Shown: positions 8,833 through 17,318, counted from the stretch's first letter. The stretch is 25,901 nt of DNA from JAOAJF01 sp046295675 (GCA_046295675.1 JBKBMW010000005.1:1-25901); one strand, 5' to 3'. Translations and numbers: made by a program. Notes: generated from the letters alone by a model not told the origin.

Positions 8833-10500
8833 TTAGCCAAACCAATCCCTCTCTCTGTGTTTAAAAAATTTTGAAGCAAAAAAAAGAAAGAAAAGAATCC
8901 CTAGCAGGATGGAGCCATATAATACCAATTGTTGAATAGGCAAAAAGGATTTAGACTGAGTATAGATTAGATTCTGACCTCTTTTTTCTTTTAAAAGAAT
9001 TTCTTTTTCTGCACCGTATCTAAGAAGGTAATTACTCTCTAATTTATTTACATAGAGTTCTTGTTGAGAACTTAAGAAATATTTTATAGGGATTTTTGTT
9101 ATCCCGTTTATTTTTGAGAGCGGAACACCTAAGACTATTAATTTATTGTTTATATTAAAACTAATTGTTCCTTCCACCCATCCTTTTCCATCTACTGTGA
9201 GCACAAACTGTTTGTTTGTTGAATCATACTCTAAACCCATAACCCTTAGAGTGGAATTGTCAGAATAATCTGAAACAATTATATCATTAATTGTTAGTAA
9301 TTCAATGTTGTCCATTAGCCCTACATCTTCTCCATAAAGAACAGTTAGAGTAGCGCTTTTTATTTTGTTGTTTGATATTTTGGAGGTTGCATCTAATGGA
9401 ATTGCAAGAGAAGTTGTTTTGTTTGGTTCAAGCATAACTTGAGAGGATTGCCCACTTCCTAAATCTTCGACAGAAATAGCTGCTGCCAAAAAGACCAAAT
9501 CCCCAGAATTCCTTATTTTGAGTTCAAAAATTTTTAGTTGAGGAAGGTAAGAGATATTTAATATTTCTAATTTAAAATTTGGGGATGGAAGAGGAATGAT
9601 TGCTAATGGAAGAGGTTGTGTACTCCCTCGATAACCTTCTCCAAATTTTATAAAAAATTCTGCCTCTGGAATCTGAGCCTTTAGATAGTTGATTCCATCT
9701 ACAATATTTGCATCTCCAGAAAAAACAACTCCAGAGGTAAGATTTTGTTCTTTTAAAAAATCTACAAAAAATGAAGGGACAGTTGATTGTCCTACTAGTA
9801 AAATTGGAAATTTTTTATCTATCATAGATTTTTCAAATGAATATCCTGAAACAAATATTGCCTGCCTTGCAGGTTCAATGGATAAAAATTTTTTTGTAAT
9901 TTCGATATTGTTTGAATATCTATTTCCAGTATCAATAATTTCCTTGTTGCCTAAAGCCCCTAAAAAATCTTCTGATAAAGAGGAAACAACTTTTCCGTAA
10001 ATTATTAATTTTGAATAGTTTCTAGTTAAAACTCCCGAAATAAACTCTTGTTCTTTAGCTGAATCAAAAAACAAAATAGGAGTTCCACTTAATGCAGCAT
10101 AAGAAGAAACTGCTAAAGCATCTTGTCCATAGGCACTTCCAACTATAATTGCTTCTTTGGATTTTAGTTGGTCAGCAACCCAAAAATATATAATAGGTGG
10201 CTTGAAAATGGAGAGGTTTTTTAAATTGGCTTCTTTTAATAATGAACCCATATTAGCCAAAACAGTGTTTTTTCCTTCGATATAAATTATTGGCTCATCT
10301 TTGTTTAAAGTATAATATTTGGTAATGAACACAGATTGGTTTGGAGTAAGAGCAAACAAAAAAGTGTAATTATTATATTTTGCTAAAATAGCAGAGGATA
10401 TAATGTCTTTGTAATCTAATGAATTAACAATTAGCGTAGTGCCAAATGAAGTAGAAAAAAACATTAAAAATAAGATTGTAAAAAAACTGGTCGCTTTCAT
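8833..10500 (-). CDS. Membrane-anchored surface protein, paralog of the 6562-8019 protein
   Basis: 555 residues from the ATG at 10500-10498. The frame continues 31 codons further, but that extension crosses the divergent promoter and runs into the glycosyltransferase gene, while the ATG is followed at once by a signal peptide (MKATSFFTILFLMFFSTSFG). Seen: LIVNSLDYKDIISSAIL, then EAIIVGSAYGQDALAVSSYAAL, LIIYGKVVSSL and GVVFSGDANIV. All align in order with the other paralog, giving the same cell-wall-binding-repeat-2-like pattern. It is followed by two beta domains and a C-terminal membrane helix (about 527-545) with a short charged tail. Predicted topology: outside with a C-terminal anchor. 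Function unknown; probably envelope structure. It diverges from the GT4 glycosyltransferase across a 52-nt shared promoter. Confidence 0.75.
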   Translation of the reverse strand: MKATSFFTILFLMFFSTSFGTTLIVNSLDYKDIISSAILAKYNNYTFLFALTPNQSVFITKYYTLNKDEPIIYIEGKNTVLANMGSLLKEANLKNLSIFKPPIIYFWVADQLKSKEAIIVGSAYGQDALAVSSYAALSGTPILFFDSAKEQEFISGVLTRNYSKLIIYGKVVSSLSEDFLGALGNKEIIDTGNRYSNNIEITKKFLSIEPARQAIFVSGYSFEKSMIDKKFPILLVGQSTVPSFFVDFLKEQNLTSGVVFSGDANIVDGINYLKAQIPEAEFFIKFGEGYRGSTQPLPLAIIPLPSPNFKLEILNISYLPQLKIFELKIRNSGDLVFLAAAISVEDLGSGQSSQVMLEPNKTTSLAIPLDATSKISNNKIKSATLTVLYGEDVGLMDNIELLTINDIIVSDYSDNSTLRVMGLEYDSTNKQFVLTVDGKGWVEGTISFNINNKLIVLGVPLSKINGITKIPIKYFLSSQQELYVNKLESNYLLRYGAEKEILLKEKRGQNLIYTQSKSFLPIQQLVLYGSILLGILFFLFFASKFFKHRERDWFG

Positions 10501-10521
10501 AGATATTACAAGAACAAAAAA

Positions 10522-10532
10522 ACTTATAAAGT
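10522..10532. promoter_or_regulatory. Shared bidirectional TATA element for two leaderless genes
   Basis: The 11 nt ACTTATAAAGT contain the perfect palindrome TTATAA at 10524-10529. Its centre is 26.5 nt from the A of the plus-strand ATG at 10553 and 26.5 nt from the A of the minus-strand ATG at 10500. In archaea transcription starts about 25-27 nt from the TATA centre, so both mRNAs would start on or next to their start codons. No ribosome site is visible before either ATG, which agrees with leaderless transcripts. Confidence 0.65.
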
Positions 10533-10552
10533 ATTTTGTAATTTCATATTTG

Positions 10553-11638
10553 ATGAGAATAGCATTTTTTACAGATACGTACCATCCCACCATAGATGGA
10601 GTAGTGAGAGCTATAGATGGCTTTCAAAAAGAGCTAGAAAAAAATGGCCATGAAGTAAAAATTTTTGCTCCTGCACCAGAAAACGAAAAAAATAAAATAG
10701 AAGGAGTGGTCTACGCTCCATCAATAGAGTTTCTTCCTTACCCACAATATAGGATAGCTATTGACACTTCCTCCTGCCTTAAAGAATATGAAAAATTCAA
10801 GCCAGATATAACACATTCCCATGCAATGGTTTTAATGGGATTGGAAGCAAAAAAGGCTGCTAAAAAATTTCGATCACCATTAATAGGGACTTTTCATACT
10901 TTTTTGCCAGATGCTGGACATTATATTACAAAAAACGAAGGCTTACAATATTGGTTTAATAACTTGTGTTGGCAGTATTTGAAAAAATTTTATTCTGATT
11001 TTGATGGAGTAATTGCTCCCTCTGAATTTACTAAAAAAAAGCTTCTTGAAAAACAGATAGCCTGCAATTTTGTAGTTCCCTCAGGAATAGATTTAAAACT
11101 TTTTTCCCAAAAAAGAGAGAAAAAAAAATATATTCTTTATTTTGGGAGAGTTGCAAAAGAAAAAAACTTGGATTTTTTAATAGACTTGGCTATGAAAAAA
11201 GAATTTGCAAGATTAAATATTCCAATTGTTATTGCAGGAGACGGACCATATAAAGAGGAACTTGAACAAAAAATCAAAAAAAATTCGCTTAATATAAAAA
11301 TGTTTGGGAAAATTTTAGATTCAGAAATTTCAAAAATTTATTCAGGTGCATATGCGATTTTTAATCCATCAGAATTTGAAACGCAAGGATTGAGTGCAAT
11401 AGAGGGAATGGCTTGCAAAACACCATTAGTTTGTTTTAAAGAAACAGCATTGGAGGAACTTGTTAAGGATGGAGGTGGAATAGCCTGTGAAAAAGATTTA
11501 GATCAAGTAATAGAGGCAATAGAAAAAATTCTACAAAATTTACCAAGATATAGTACTCATGCTTATAAAACTGCTCAAAAGTATAGCATACAAAATTCTA
11601 CAAAAAAACTCCTTGAAGTTTATAAAGCAATTCTTTAA
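10553..11638 (+). CDS. GT4-family glycosyltransferase (GT-B fold)
   Basis: 361 residues from the ATG at 10553. The frame is open upstream, but the family starts at MRIAFFTDTYHPTIDGVV. Seen: the N-terminal Rossmann start with the acceptor-side glycine loop (HPTIDGVVRAI), GTFHTFLP, SEFTKKKLLE, VPSGIDLKLFS, YFGRVAKEKNLDFLI, IAGDGPYKEELE and the sugar-nucleotide E-x7-E motif in EFETQGLSAIE. Known: retaining GT4 enzymes with this layout transfer hexoses from nucleotide sugars to lipids or glycans at the cytoplasmic membrane face. The exact donor and acceptor cannot be read. Diverging from a gene for an Asn-X-Ser/Thr-rich surface protein, it may take part in surface glycan or glycolipid synthesis. 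Confidence 0.9.
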   Translation: MRIAFFTDTYHPTIDGVVRAIDGFQKELEKNGHEVKIFAPAPENEKNKIEGVVYAPSIEFLPYPQYRIAIDTSSCLKEYEKFKPDITHSHAMVLMGLEAKKAAKKFRSPLIGTFHTFLPDAGHYITKNEGLQYWFNNLCWQYLKKFYSDFDGVIAPSEFTKKKLLEKQIACNFVVPSGIDLKLFSQKREKKKYILYFGRVAKEKNLDFLIDLAMKKEFARLNIPIVIAGDGPYKEELEQKIKKNSLNIKMFGKILDSEISKIYSGAYAIFNPSEFETQGLSAIEGMACKTPLVCFKETALEELVKDGGGIACEKDLDQVIEAIEKILQNLPRYSTHAYKTAQKYSIQNSTKKLLEVYKAIL

Positions 11639-11660
11639 GTTTATGCTTTTCTTTTTTTCT
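11639..11660 (+). terminator. Oligo-T terminator of the glycosyltransferase gene
   Basis: Right after the TAA at 11636-11638 the plus strand has a pyrimidine-rich run with CTTTT and CTTTTTTTCT and no stem. This is the usual form of archaeal intrinsic termination. The converging gene on the minus strand ends at 11673. Confidence 0.55.
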
Positions 11661-11672
11661 TATTGTATTTTC

Positions 11673-14243
11673 TTATTGTATTTTAATAGATTGTATTATT
11701 TTTTCAAATTCATCTAAAGAGATTAATTTTATTTTTCCATTGTGTATATAAAGCTTTAGTAAAAGAAATTGTTTTGATATTGAGCTTGAAATATATTCTA
11801 AAAATGCATTTAAATCCTGTTGGTTTTCAAAAATCACCCAACATTGTCCAACATGTGTTTGTGAAATAATTTTTTTAATAAAGGAATAGGTTCCATCAAA
11901 CAAAAACAAATAATAAGTAGTATTGTTGACAAAAATTTTAACTTCATATTTTTCTTCCTCTAAAGATCTTAATTTTGAAAATTTTACTGCGTTATTTACA
12001 AATATGTCTCTTAAAAACCGATATAATGTTATTTTTTTAATATTTGTTTTATTAAGCCAACTTGTTGGAATCCAAAACCCTAGATTAGATACTACTAATT
12101 TTCTTGCTTCGAGTTTTTGTAAAATTTCTTCTAAATTATATTCCCCAATAACTATTGGATGTCCATCAAAAGTTAGTTTTAAAAATCCGTTTTTGATTTC
12201 TGATAAAGATAGAGGCATCCCTTCCCATTTAAATTCTTTATTGATTATATCAAATATCTCCAATACTCTTTTAGAGGAAATTTTGATATTTTTGTATTCT
12301 TGGAATGGAAAATCTGGAATATCCAAAGAGAATAAATCTTTCTTTGGTCTTGCTAATACATATGCAACAAATCCAAAAGATAAGAGCGCAACAACACCAA
12401 GTATTTGTACATCTGTCCTTTCCCATACATTTAAAGGAGTACTGAATTCAAGCTTAACTTTTTGTATATAACCATTAAAATCAAAAACAAAAGTATAATT
12501 TCCTCTTTCAAAAATTATATTTGGCTCATAGATAAATTCATTTACATTTTTAAATTCGGATACTCTTGCATTTTTTTTGTTTTCAATTGAAACTTTAACA
12601 TATGGAACAGTTAAAGAGCGATTGTTGGAGGAAAATGAGATATTGAATTTTCCTTCTTTAAATGCAGTGGAAAGGCGTTTATCATTTCCTGTAATGTTGA
12701 TATTGATAGAGATAATATCAATCTTGTAGCCAGAATAAAGTTTTCCTTTGCTATCTACAACTTTTAATAAGTAGGTACCTGGTTGAAGAGAAAGAGAAAC
12801 AGGAGAGGAGCGTGTGACTACAGTTTTTGTAAGCCCTTGTTCTACTGGAAATGAATCCTTCAGCTCACCATCTACATAGAGTTGAAAAAAAAGTTTTACA
12901 TCTTCTACCGGGGTCTCGTTTAAGACCAAAGTTATGGTTTTCTTTTGCCCTCCCAGATAAGTTGGAACAAAAAGTGAACTATCTATATAAATATTGCTAT
13001 TTGAGACTTTTTCTACAGGCCAATCAAAAAATATTTTTTGGCTAACATTTTTTTTATCTTTCATTGTAAAGACTAATCTTATTAATCCTTTTTTTTGAGA
13101 AGTTTGATTAAAAAATAAAGAAATTCGACTGGTTTTAGAATTATTTAATTTATAGCTTAAAGAACTTAAAACCAATCTATATGGTTCTTTTGTAATTAAG
13201 TTGCCAATATCTTTTGCTGCTAGATCAGAATTTCCACCCCAACCACCATCCAATGCCTGCGGGATGATAAGAAGATAACCCTTGTTTAAATAGATTACAC
13301 TTAAAGAACCCCATAAAAGATTTGGAGCCCCTTCCTCAAAAGATGCAGTATAATATGGAGAAGAAAGAGAAAATCCATCTGTAGATGAAAGAGCCTTTTT
13401 TTCAAACTTTATATTTAGGTTTTTTATTTTTTCTATATCTGGTGGATGGATGTTACCAAAATCATCAAAAACATTTGCATCAAATGGTTGACCAATATAA
13501 ATTACTACTATTCCTCTGGAAGAAAGTTCAGTTAAAGAAGGATAATTTTTGGTACCTAAAAGTTTTTCTGGCAAATAACCAGTAGGAATAATAAGAGTGC
13601 AACCTTCTGGAAGATGATTTAAGTCATCTATAGAGATATCATTTATAATCCATCCATTTTGTTTTAGAAAAATTTCTAATTTCTTTCTAAATTCTGGATA
13701 GGTATCTGCCCCATCTCTAAAGTAATCCAAAATAAAAACTTGCCTTGATGGAGGGGTTGGATAAAAATATGCATCTAAGGATAATTCTGAAAGATTTATT
13801 GGTTCGTACTCAAGAATTAAAAATGGCTGATAAGATGAATTGAGTAATGAACCAGAAGAAATTATCCCACTATCAATAACTTTTTTTTCTAAAGCTCCCT
13901 GAAAAAAAACATTTTGCGATGGAGGAGAAGCCTGAACTAAAGGCGGCTTGGTTAAAGCAGAAAAAAATATAAAAGATAGCATTACAAAAATAAAAAGTAA
14001 AGCTCCAACAATATATTTATGCTCAAAAACAAAAGTTTTTAAAGAAAATTTTTGCTTTACTGGAGGGGGGCTTTCTTTTTTCTTTTTTTGACCTAATAAT
14101 GAACTTAGAATTTCTTCCAAAGGAGTTTTTGGAGATTTTTTAATCAGAAAATGTTTTTTTGGCTCGTATTTTTTAAGCTGAACAAATCTAAATGTACTTT
14201 TTTTTAATTTCAATTTTGATACATCTGGTTCAGCAAAAGCCAT
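11673..14243 (-). CDS. Large membrane protein of the VirB4/HerA cluster: two membrane helices, big extracytoplasmic part with GATase-like fold
   Basis: 856 residues from the ATG at 14243. A GTG three codons earlier is possible, but a GAAGTGA ribosome site suits the ATG. Seen (numbered from the GTG): a basic, Pro/Lys-rich inside segment at 1-75; membrane helix 78-100; an outside part at about 101-612 with many Asn-X-Ser/Thr sites; a strand/helix region at 170-335 (QVFILDY, TLIIPTGYLPE, GIVVIYIG, GYLLIIPQALDGGWGG) that looks like a class-I-glutamine-amidotransferase-type Rossmann fold without an obvious catalytic Cys; then beta-sandwich-like domains at about 360-610; a second helix at 616-635; and an inside domain at 640-859 with no recognisable family. 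Last gene of the cluster, 18 nt after the coiled-coil gene. Function unknown; it could be the structural part that links the ATPase to the outside. Confidence 0.7.
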   Translation of the reverse strand: MAFAEPDVSKLKLKKSTFRFVQLKKYEPKKHFLIKKSPKTPLEEILSSLLGQKKKKESPPPVKQKFSLKTFVFEHKYIVGALLFIFVMLSFIFFSALTKPPLVQASPPSQNVFFQGALEKKVIDSGIISSGSLLNSSYQPFLILEYEPINLSELSLDAYFYPTPPSRQVFILDYFRDGADTYPEFRKKLEIFLKQNGWIINDISIDDLNHLPEGCTLIIPTGYLPEKLLGTKNYPSLTELSSRGIVVIYIGQPFDANVFDDFGNIHPPDIEKIKNLNIKFEKKALSSTDGFSLSSPYYTASFEEGAPNLLWGSLSVIYLNKGYLLIIPQALDGGWGGNSDLAAKDIGNLITKEPYRLVLSSLSYKLNNSKTSRISLFFNQTSQKKGLIRLVFTMKDKKNVSQKIFFDWPVEKVSNSNIYIDSSLFVPTYLGGQKKTITLVLNETPVEDVKLFFQLYVDGELKDSFPVEQGLTKTVVTRSSPVSLSLQPGTYLLKVVDSKGKLYSGYKIDIISININITGNDKRLSTAFKEGKFNISFSSNNRSLTVPYVKVSIENKKNARVSEFKNVNEFIYEPNIIFERGNYTFVFDFNGYIQKVKLEFSTPLNVWERTDVQILGVVALLSFGFVAYVLARPKKDLFSLDIPDFPFQEYKNIKISSKRVLEIFDIINKEFKWEGMPLSLSEIKNGFLKLTFDGHPIVIGEYNLEEILQKLEARKLVVSNLGFWIPTSWLNKTNIKKITLYRFLRDIFVNNAVKFSKLRSLEEEKYEVKIFVNNTTYYLFLFDGTYSFIKKIISQTHVGQCWVIFENQQDLNAFLEYISSSISKQFLLLKLYIHNGKIKLISLDEFEKIIQSIKIQ

Positions 14244-14261
14244 TAACTTCACTTCTAAAAC

Positions 14262-15053
14262 TTATGTTTTTGAACCCTCTAAATAACCTTCTGCTACTAA
14301 ATTGTTTAAAATCTGCTCTACTTTTGCTTCTGGTACATTATAAAATTTTGCAAATTCAACTATATTGATCACACCATTGTGTTCTGTAATCCATTCTTGA
14401 ATTTTCAAAGCAAGCACTGAATCAGAATACTTTTCAAATTGAGAAAGTTTTGTTTGAAGTTCTTGATTTTTTGATTTTAGCAAATAGAGTTGATTTTCAA
14501 GCTCTTTTTTTGATTCTTCCAAACTTTTATATTTTTTATTTAAAAAAGAATATTCTTCTTCTAAGGAATTATATTTTGAAAAAAGCTCTTGATAGTCTAA
14601 TGAGAAATATTCTTTTGTGTCTGTTAAAACACTTTCTACTATTTGGTAGAGTTGATCTATTTCAATAGAATAAAGCTTAGAAAAAAAAGTTAGTATGTTT
14701 AAAGTGTAAGATAATATTTCCAATTTTCTTAATTTCTCAGATTTTTTTGGATTATGAGTATAGACTACATCTATAGAATTTTCTCTAAAATAAAGAATTG
14801 AAAAAAGGTAAGGATTATTAGAGATGTCTCTAAATTCAACATTTAGGGCTATAATAGTATTTTTGTCTGCAGGGTCAGGAGAAACAAATAAAAAAGAAAT
14901 TTCTTGTAAGATTGAAGTAATTTGTTCTAATGAACCTTTTCTTTTTCCTAAAATTCTAAATCCCTTTACTTGAGGTGGTAGAAAGGATTCTTGATTTGAT
15001 CTATCATTTTTTTGAATTGAAAAGTTTTGAATGGGTAGATTTATTGATGGCAC
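14262..15053 (-). CDS. Coiled-coil protein with C-terminal winged-helix-like domain
   Basis: 263 residues, no signal or membrane helix, so probably cytoplasmic. Seen: an alpha/beta N-terminal domain at about 28-150 (strands around FLFVSPDP, TIIALNVEF and SIDVVYTHNP) that could be a roadblock- or PAS-like sensor fold; a strong coiled coil at about 155-208 (heptads in SLEEEYSFLNKKYKSLEESKK and onward); and a helix-turn-helix-type end at 215-260 (IQEWITEHNGVINIVEFAKFYNVPEAKVEQIL). The start is GTG at 15053-15051, supported by GAAGGTGA six nt upstream, inside the end of the previous gene. It may regulate or dock to the membrane complex. Family not recognised. Confidence 0.65.
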   Translation of the reverse strand: MPSINLPIQNFSIQKNDRSNQESFLPPQVKGFRILGKRKGSLEQITSILQEISFLFVSPDPADKNTIIALNVEFRDISNNPYLFSILYFRENSIDVVYTHNPKKSEKLRKLEILSYTLNILTFFSKLYSIEIDQLYQIVESVLTDTKEYFSLDYQELFSKYNSLEEEYSFLNKKYKSLEESKKELENQLYLLKSKNQELQTKLSQFEKYSDSVLALKIQEWITEHNGVINIVEFAKFYNVPEAKVEQILNNLVAEGYLEGSKT

Positions 15054-15054
15054 T

Positions 15055-15732
15055 TTATTTCACCTTCAATTTTTTCTTTTTTGATTTTTGCTTTTTTTGT
15101 TGATGTTTTTTTAATTTGGATGGCTTTTTGAATTGCTTTTTTAATTTTTTGACTTTTGGTTTTGGTTTTTTTCTTGCAATTTTTTCTTCTTTTTTGATTG
15201 TTTCTTGAATTGCTTTTTTTTCTTGGAGAGAAATGGATGAGGTTATGCTTTGTTCGATTTCCTTTGATTTTTCTAAAAGCTCTATTGGCTGGGGCAGATT
15301 TTTATTTTGTACTGGAACAATTGCAAGATTGTTTGAACCAACCGTTTTGCTTGAAGTTGTAGATATTTGTTCTTCTTTTTTTTCTTCTATAGCAGGAGTA
15401 TAGATTAAAAAGGAAAATAACACTAAAAATAATAGGAGTATGAAAAGAAGGAAAAGAGATATTAGATTAAAAGAGGAATTAAAAAGAAGTGGAATAAAAA
15501 CTACAAAGAATATTAATAGCACAGAAATAATGGAATTAAGTAACACCTTTTGTTCAAAACTTTTTCTCCTTTTTTTATAGGTCTCAAAACAATTAAGACA
15601 AACTACAAGTTCATTGTTTTTTAATAGGTTTAGCCTACTTTTTATTTTTCTGATAAGCTGCAACACTAAGCTGTCTTTAACTCTATAGCCATTTTCCACT
15701 TCATTTGTACAAATTATACAAACCTTAGCCAT
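15055..15732 (-). CDS. Zinc-knuckle protein with two membrane helices and Lys-rich tail
   Basis: 225 residues from the ATG at 15732. A TTG three codons earlier lies too close to the GGAGG ribosome site. Seen (numbered from the TTG): paired CxxC motifs at 8-11 (CIIC) and 48-51 (CLNC), likely one zinc site that closes a 36-residue loop; two hydrophobic helices at about 67-87 and 91-115 in hairpin arrangement; then a tail that begins with mixed polar residues and ends in about 45 residues very rich in Lys (KPKPKVKKLKKQFKKPS and on). Both ends are predicted inside the cell. The basic tail could bind nucleic acid or acidic lipid; that is inference. It lies between the ATPase (14 nt gap) and the coiled-coil protein (abutting). 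Confidence 0.65.
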   Translation of the reverse strand: MAKVCIICTNEVENGYRVKDSLVLQLIRKIKSRLNLLKNNELVVCLNCFETYKKRRKSFEQKVLLNSIISVLLIFFVVFIPLLFNSSFNLISLFLLFILLLFLVLFSFLIYTPAIEEKKEEQISTTSSKTVGSNNLAIVPVQNKNLPQPIELLEKSKEIEQSITSSISLQEKKAIQETIKKEEKIARKKPKPKVKKLKKQFKKPSKLKKHQQKKQKSKKKKLKVK

Positions 15733-15746
15733 TTTTTTCAATCCTC

Positions 15747-17318
15747 CTAAGTTCCATCAAAATCATCTTCTAAAGAAACCTTTGTCATAGAAAGCCCCTT
15801 TACCCCTACTTTTTTGAAGTCTACTCTTGAAAAAACATCTACAATAATAGAATCTTCTACACCAAACCCCTTTAACAATACAGTGATACTTCTTCTTGCA
15901 AGCCCCTTTCTTTCAAGCAGAACTACAAAACTCAAAATGTCCAGATGCTTGTTGTTTTTGCTAAATTCTGAACAAATTTCTTCTATTGCAAATTCATTTA
16001 AACCAAAGGCTCGAAGTTGTTTTTTTAACTCTTCTTTTTCAAAAGAAACTGATTTTGCCATTTTTTCACCTGCAAATTCATTTAGATCAATAAAAAATTC
16101 AATTATTGGCTCTTCACCAACAACTTTATCTAATATAAATGTTTCAGAAAAATGTACTGAGGTTTGAAATGCCATATTTACTGCAGCCTGTCCAACACCA
16201 AGTTTTCTTATCTCATCTCGCATAAAATTGGAAAAATTTAAAGTAGTTTGCAAATAATCTAAATATCGTTCAAATTTTACTCGAAAGATAAAGGTTGTGC
16301 CTACATTAGAAAAGATGGATTCTGATATATCTGTTGGATTTTGCGAAGCAACCAAAAGCCCAAAATTGTATTTTCTTCCTTCTCGCACAATCATGACTGC
16401 ATCAGAATTTTCTTCTTTTGCTACCTTCCAAGCTTCATCCAAAACTACTATTAGTTTTAGCCCCTTTTGGCTAGCCCATCCCTCTGCTCGCATTTTTTCT
16501 TTGATAAATTGGAGAAAAGAAAGAGCAGCCAAGGCTCTAAAAACTTCATCAGGCAAACCAGATAGATCCAAGCAGACTAAACCAGAATTAAGTAATTCAT
16601 CTAATTTTATAGTGGATGGAAGAGAAAAAAAATCCTCTCCTTCTCTGGTGAATGCCCTGATTCTATAGATAGCATTCTCCAGTTCTGCTGGAAATTCATA
16701 ACTCCCGCTTCTTAACAAATCCTCTAAAATTCTTTGAACATCTTTTAATGTAGGTGGTTTTAAAGGCCTGCCTAATGCATCTTTCTGAGTTTTAGAAGTT
16801 AAGTTAAATTTTGCTTCCTGATAGGCTTTTTCTATTGCTAATTCAGTTAACCTTCTTTGTTCTGGATATCTTGCAATATCAGTTAGAATTTCAAAAGAGC
16901 GCATTATTTGTTTTATTCTGTCTGATGGTTTCATTCCACCTAAATCTAAAAGATTTATATTTGAACCTTTTCCTAATGAAACTACTTTCCCTCCAGTTTG
17001 TTTTACCCATTCTTTATATTCTCCAGCCCAATCCATAATGAAAGCATTTGAACCCCAAATATAGGATGCTCTTGTTAAAAATGTTTTTATAAAATAGGAC
17101 TTTCCTGAACCAGTTATACCAACCACAGCGATATGTGGATTGGTTATATTTTGATAAGACCAATAAAATGGAACATGAAAAATTTTTGTAAAACCAACAA
17201 AAATAGAATCAGTTGGGGAATTTAACAAAAATTCTTCTGGAGGTTCTGGCGGACGAACAAAAAAGTTTCTTGATGCCAGAACTTTGTTGCTAGTTAATAT
17301 GTATTGCAATTGGCCCAT
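15747..17318 (-). CDS. VirB4/HerA-superfamily ATPase
   Basis: 523 residues. Seen: an N-terminal strand-rich segment leading to FYWSYQNITNPHIAVVGITGSGKS, with Walker A at 67-74; DWAGEY at 96-101; Walker B LIVVLDEAW at 289-297 with the catalytic Glu at 295; a sensor region VREGRKYNFGLLVASQNPTD at 311-330 with Gln 326; and then an extra C-terminal region of about 100 residues. That region has two similar helical segments (LKKQLRAFGLNEFAIEEICSEF and ITVLLKGFGVEDSIIVDVF). Known: VirB4/TraC/CedB-type ATPases power secretion, conjugation and archaeal DNA import; HerA acts in DNA end resection. The LDEAW box and NPHI..G.TGSGKS favour VirB4-like, and no nurA/rad50/mre11 is near. The classical VirB4 N-terminal domain is missing here and may be encoded by the upstream gene. 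Strong GGAGG before the ATG. Confidence 0.88.
   Translation of the reverse strand: MGQLQYILTSNKVLASRNFFVRPPEPPEEFLLNSPTDSIFVGFTKIFHVPFYWSYQNITNPHIAVVGITGSGKSYFIKTFLTRASYIWGSNAFIMDWAGEYKEWVKQTGGKVVSLGKGSNINLLDLGGMKPSDRIKQIMRSFEILTDIARYPEQRRLTELAIEKAYQEAKFNLTSKTQKDALGRPLKPPTLKDVQRILEDLLRSGSYEFPAELENAIYRIRAFTREGEDFFSLPSTIKLDELLNSGLVCLDLSGLPDEVFRALAALSFLQFIKEKMRAEGWASQKGLKLIVVLDEAWKVAKEENSDAVMIVREGRKYNFGLLVASQNPTDISESIFSNVGTTFIFRVKFERYLDYLQTTLNFSNFMRDEIRKLGVGQAAVNMAFQTSVHFSETFILDKVVGEEPIIEFFIDLNEFAGEKMAKSVSFEKEELKKQLRAFGLNEFAIEEICSEFSKNNKHLDILSFVVLLERKGLARRSITVLLKGFGVEDSIIVDVFSRVDFKKVGVKGLSMTKVSLEDDFDGT

Noticed and set aside
10439..10552. Longer N-terminus for the glycosyltransferase, and a longer one for the divergent surface protein (10501-10593)
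   Set aside because: Each extension would cross the shared promoter and the other gene; the signal peptide and the GT4 start both begin at the inner ATGs.
11923..12471. A 182-codon plus-strand frame opposite the large membrane protein
   Set aside because: It is the antisense of a long coding region, Ser/Asn-rich from reversed codons, with no ribosome site or homology.
15747..17318. Assignment as a HerA DNA-repair helicase
   Set aside because: No nurA, mre11 or rad50 is adjacent, and the LDEAW box plus the membrane partners suit VirB4-like better, though the superfamily is the same.
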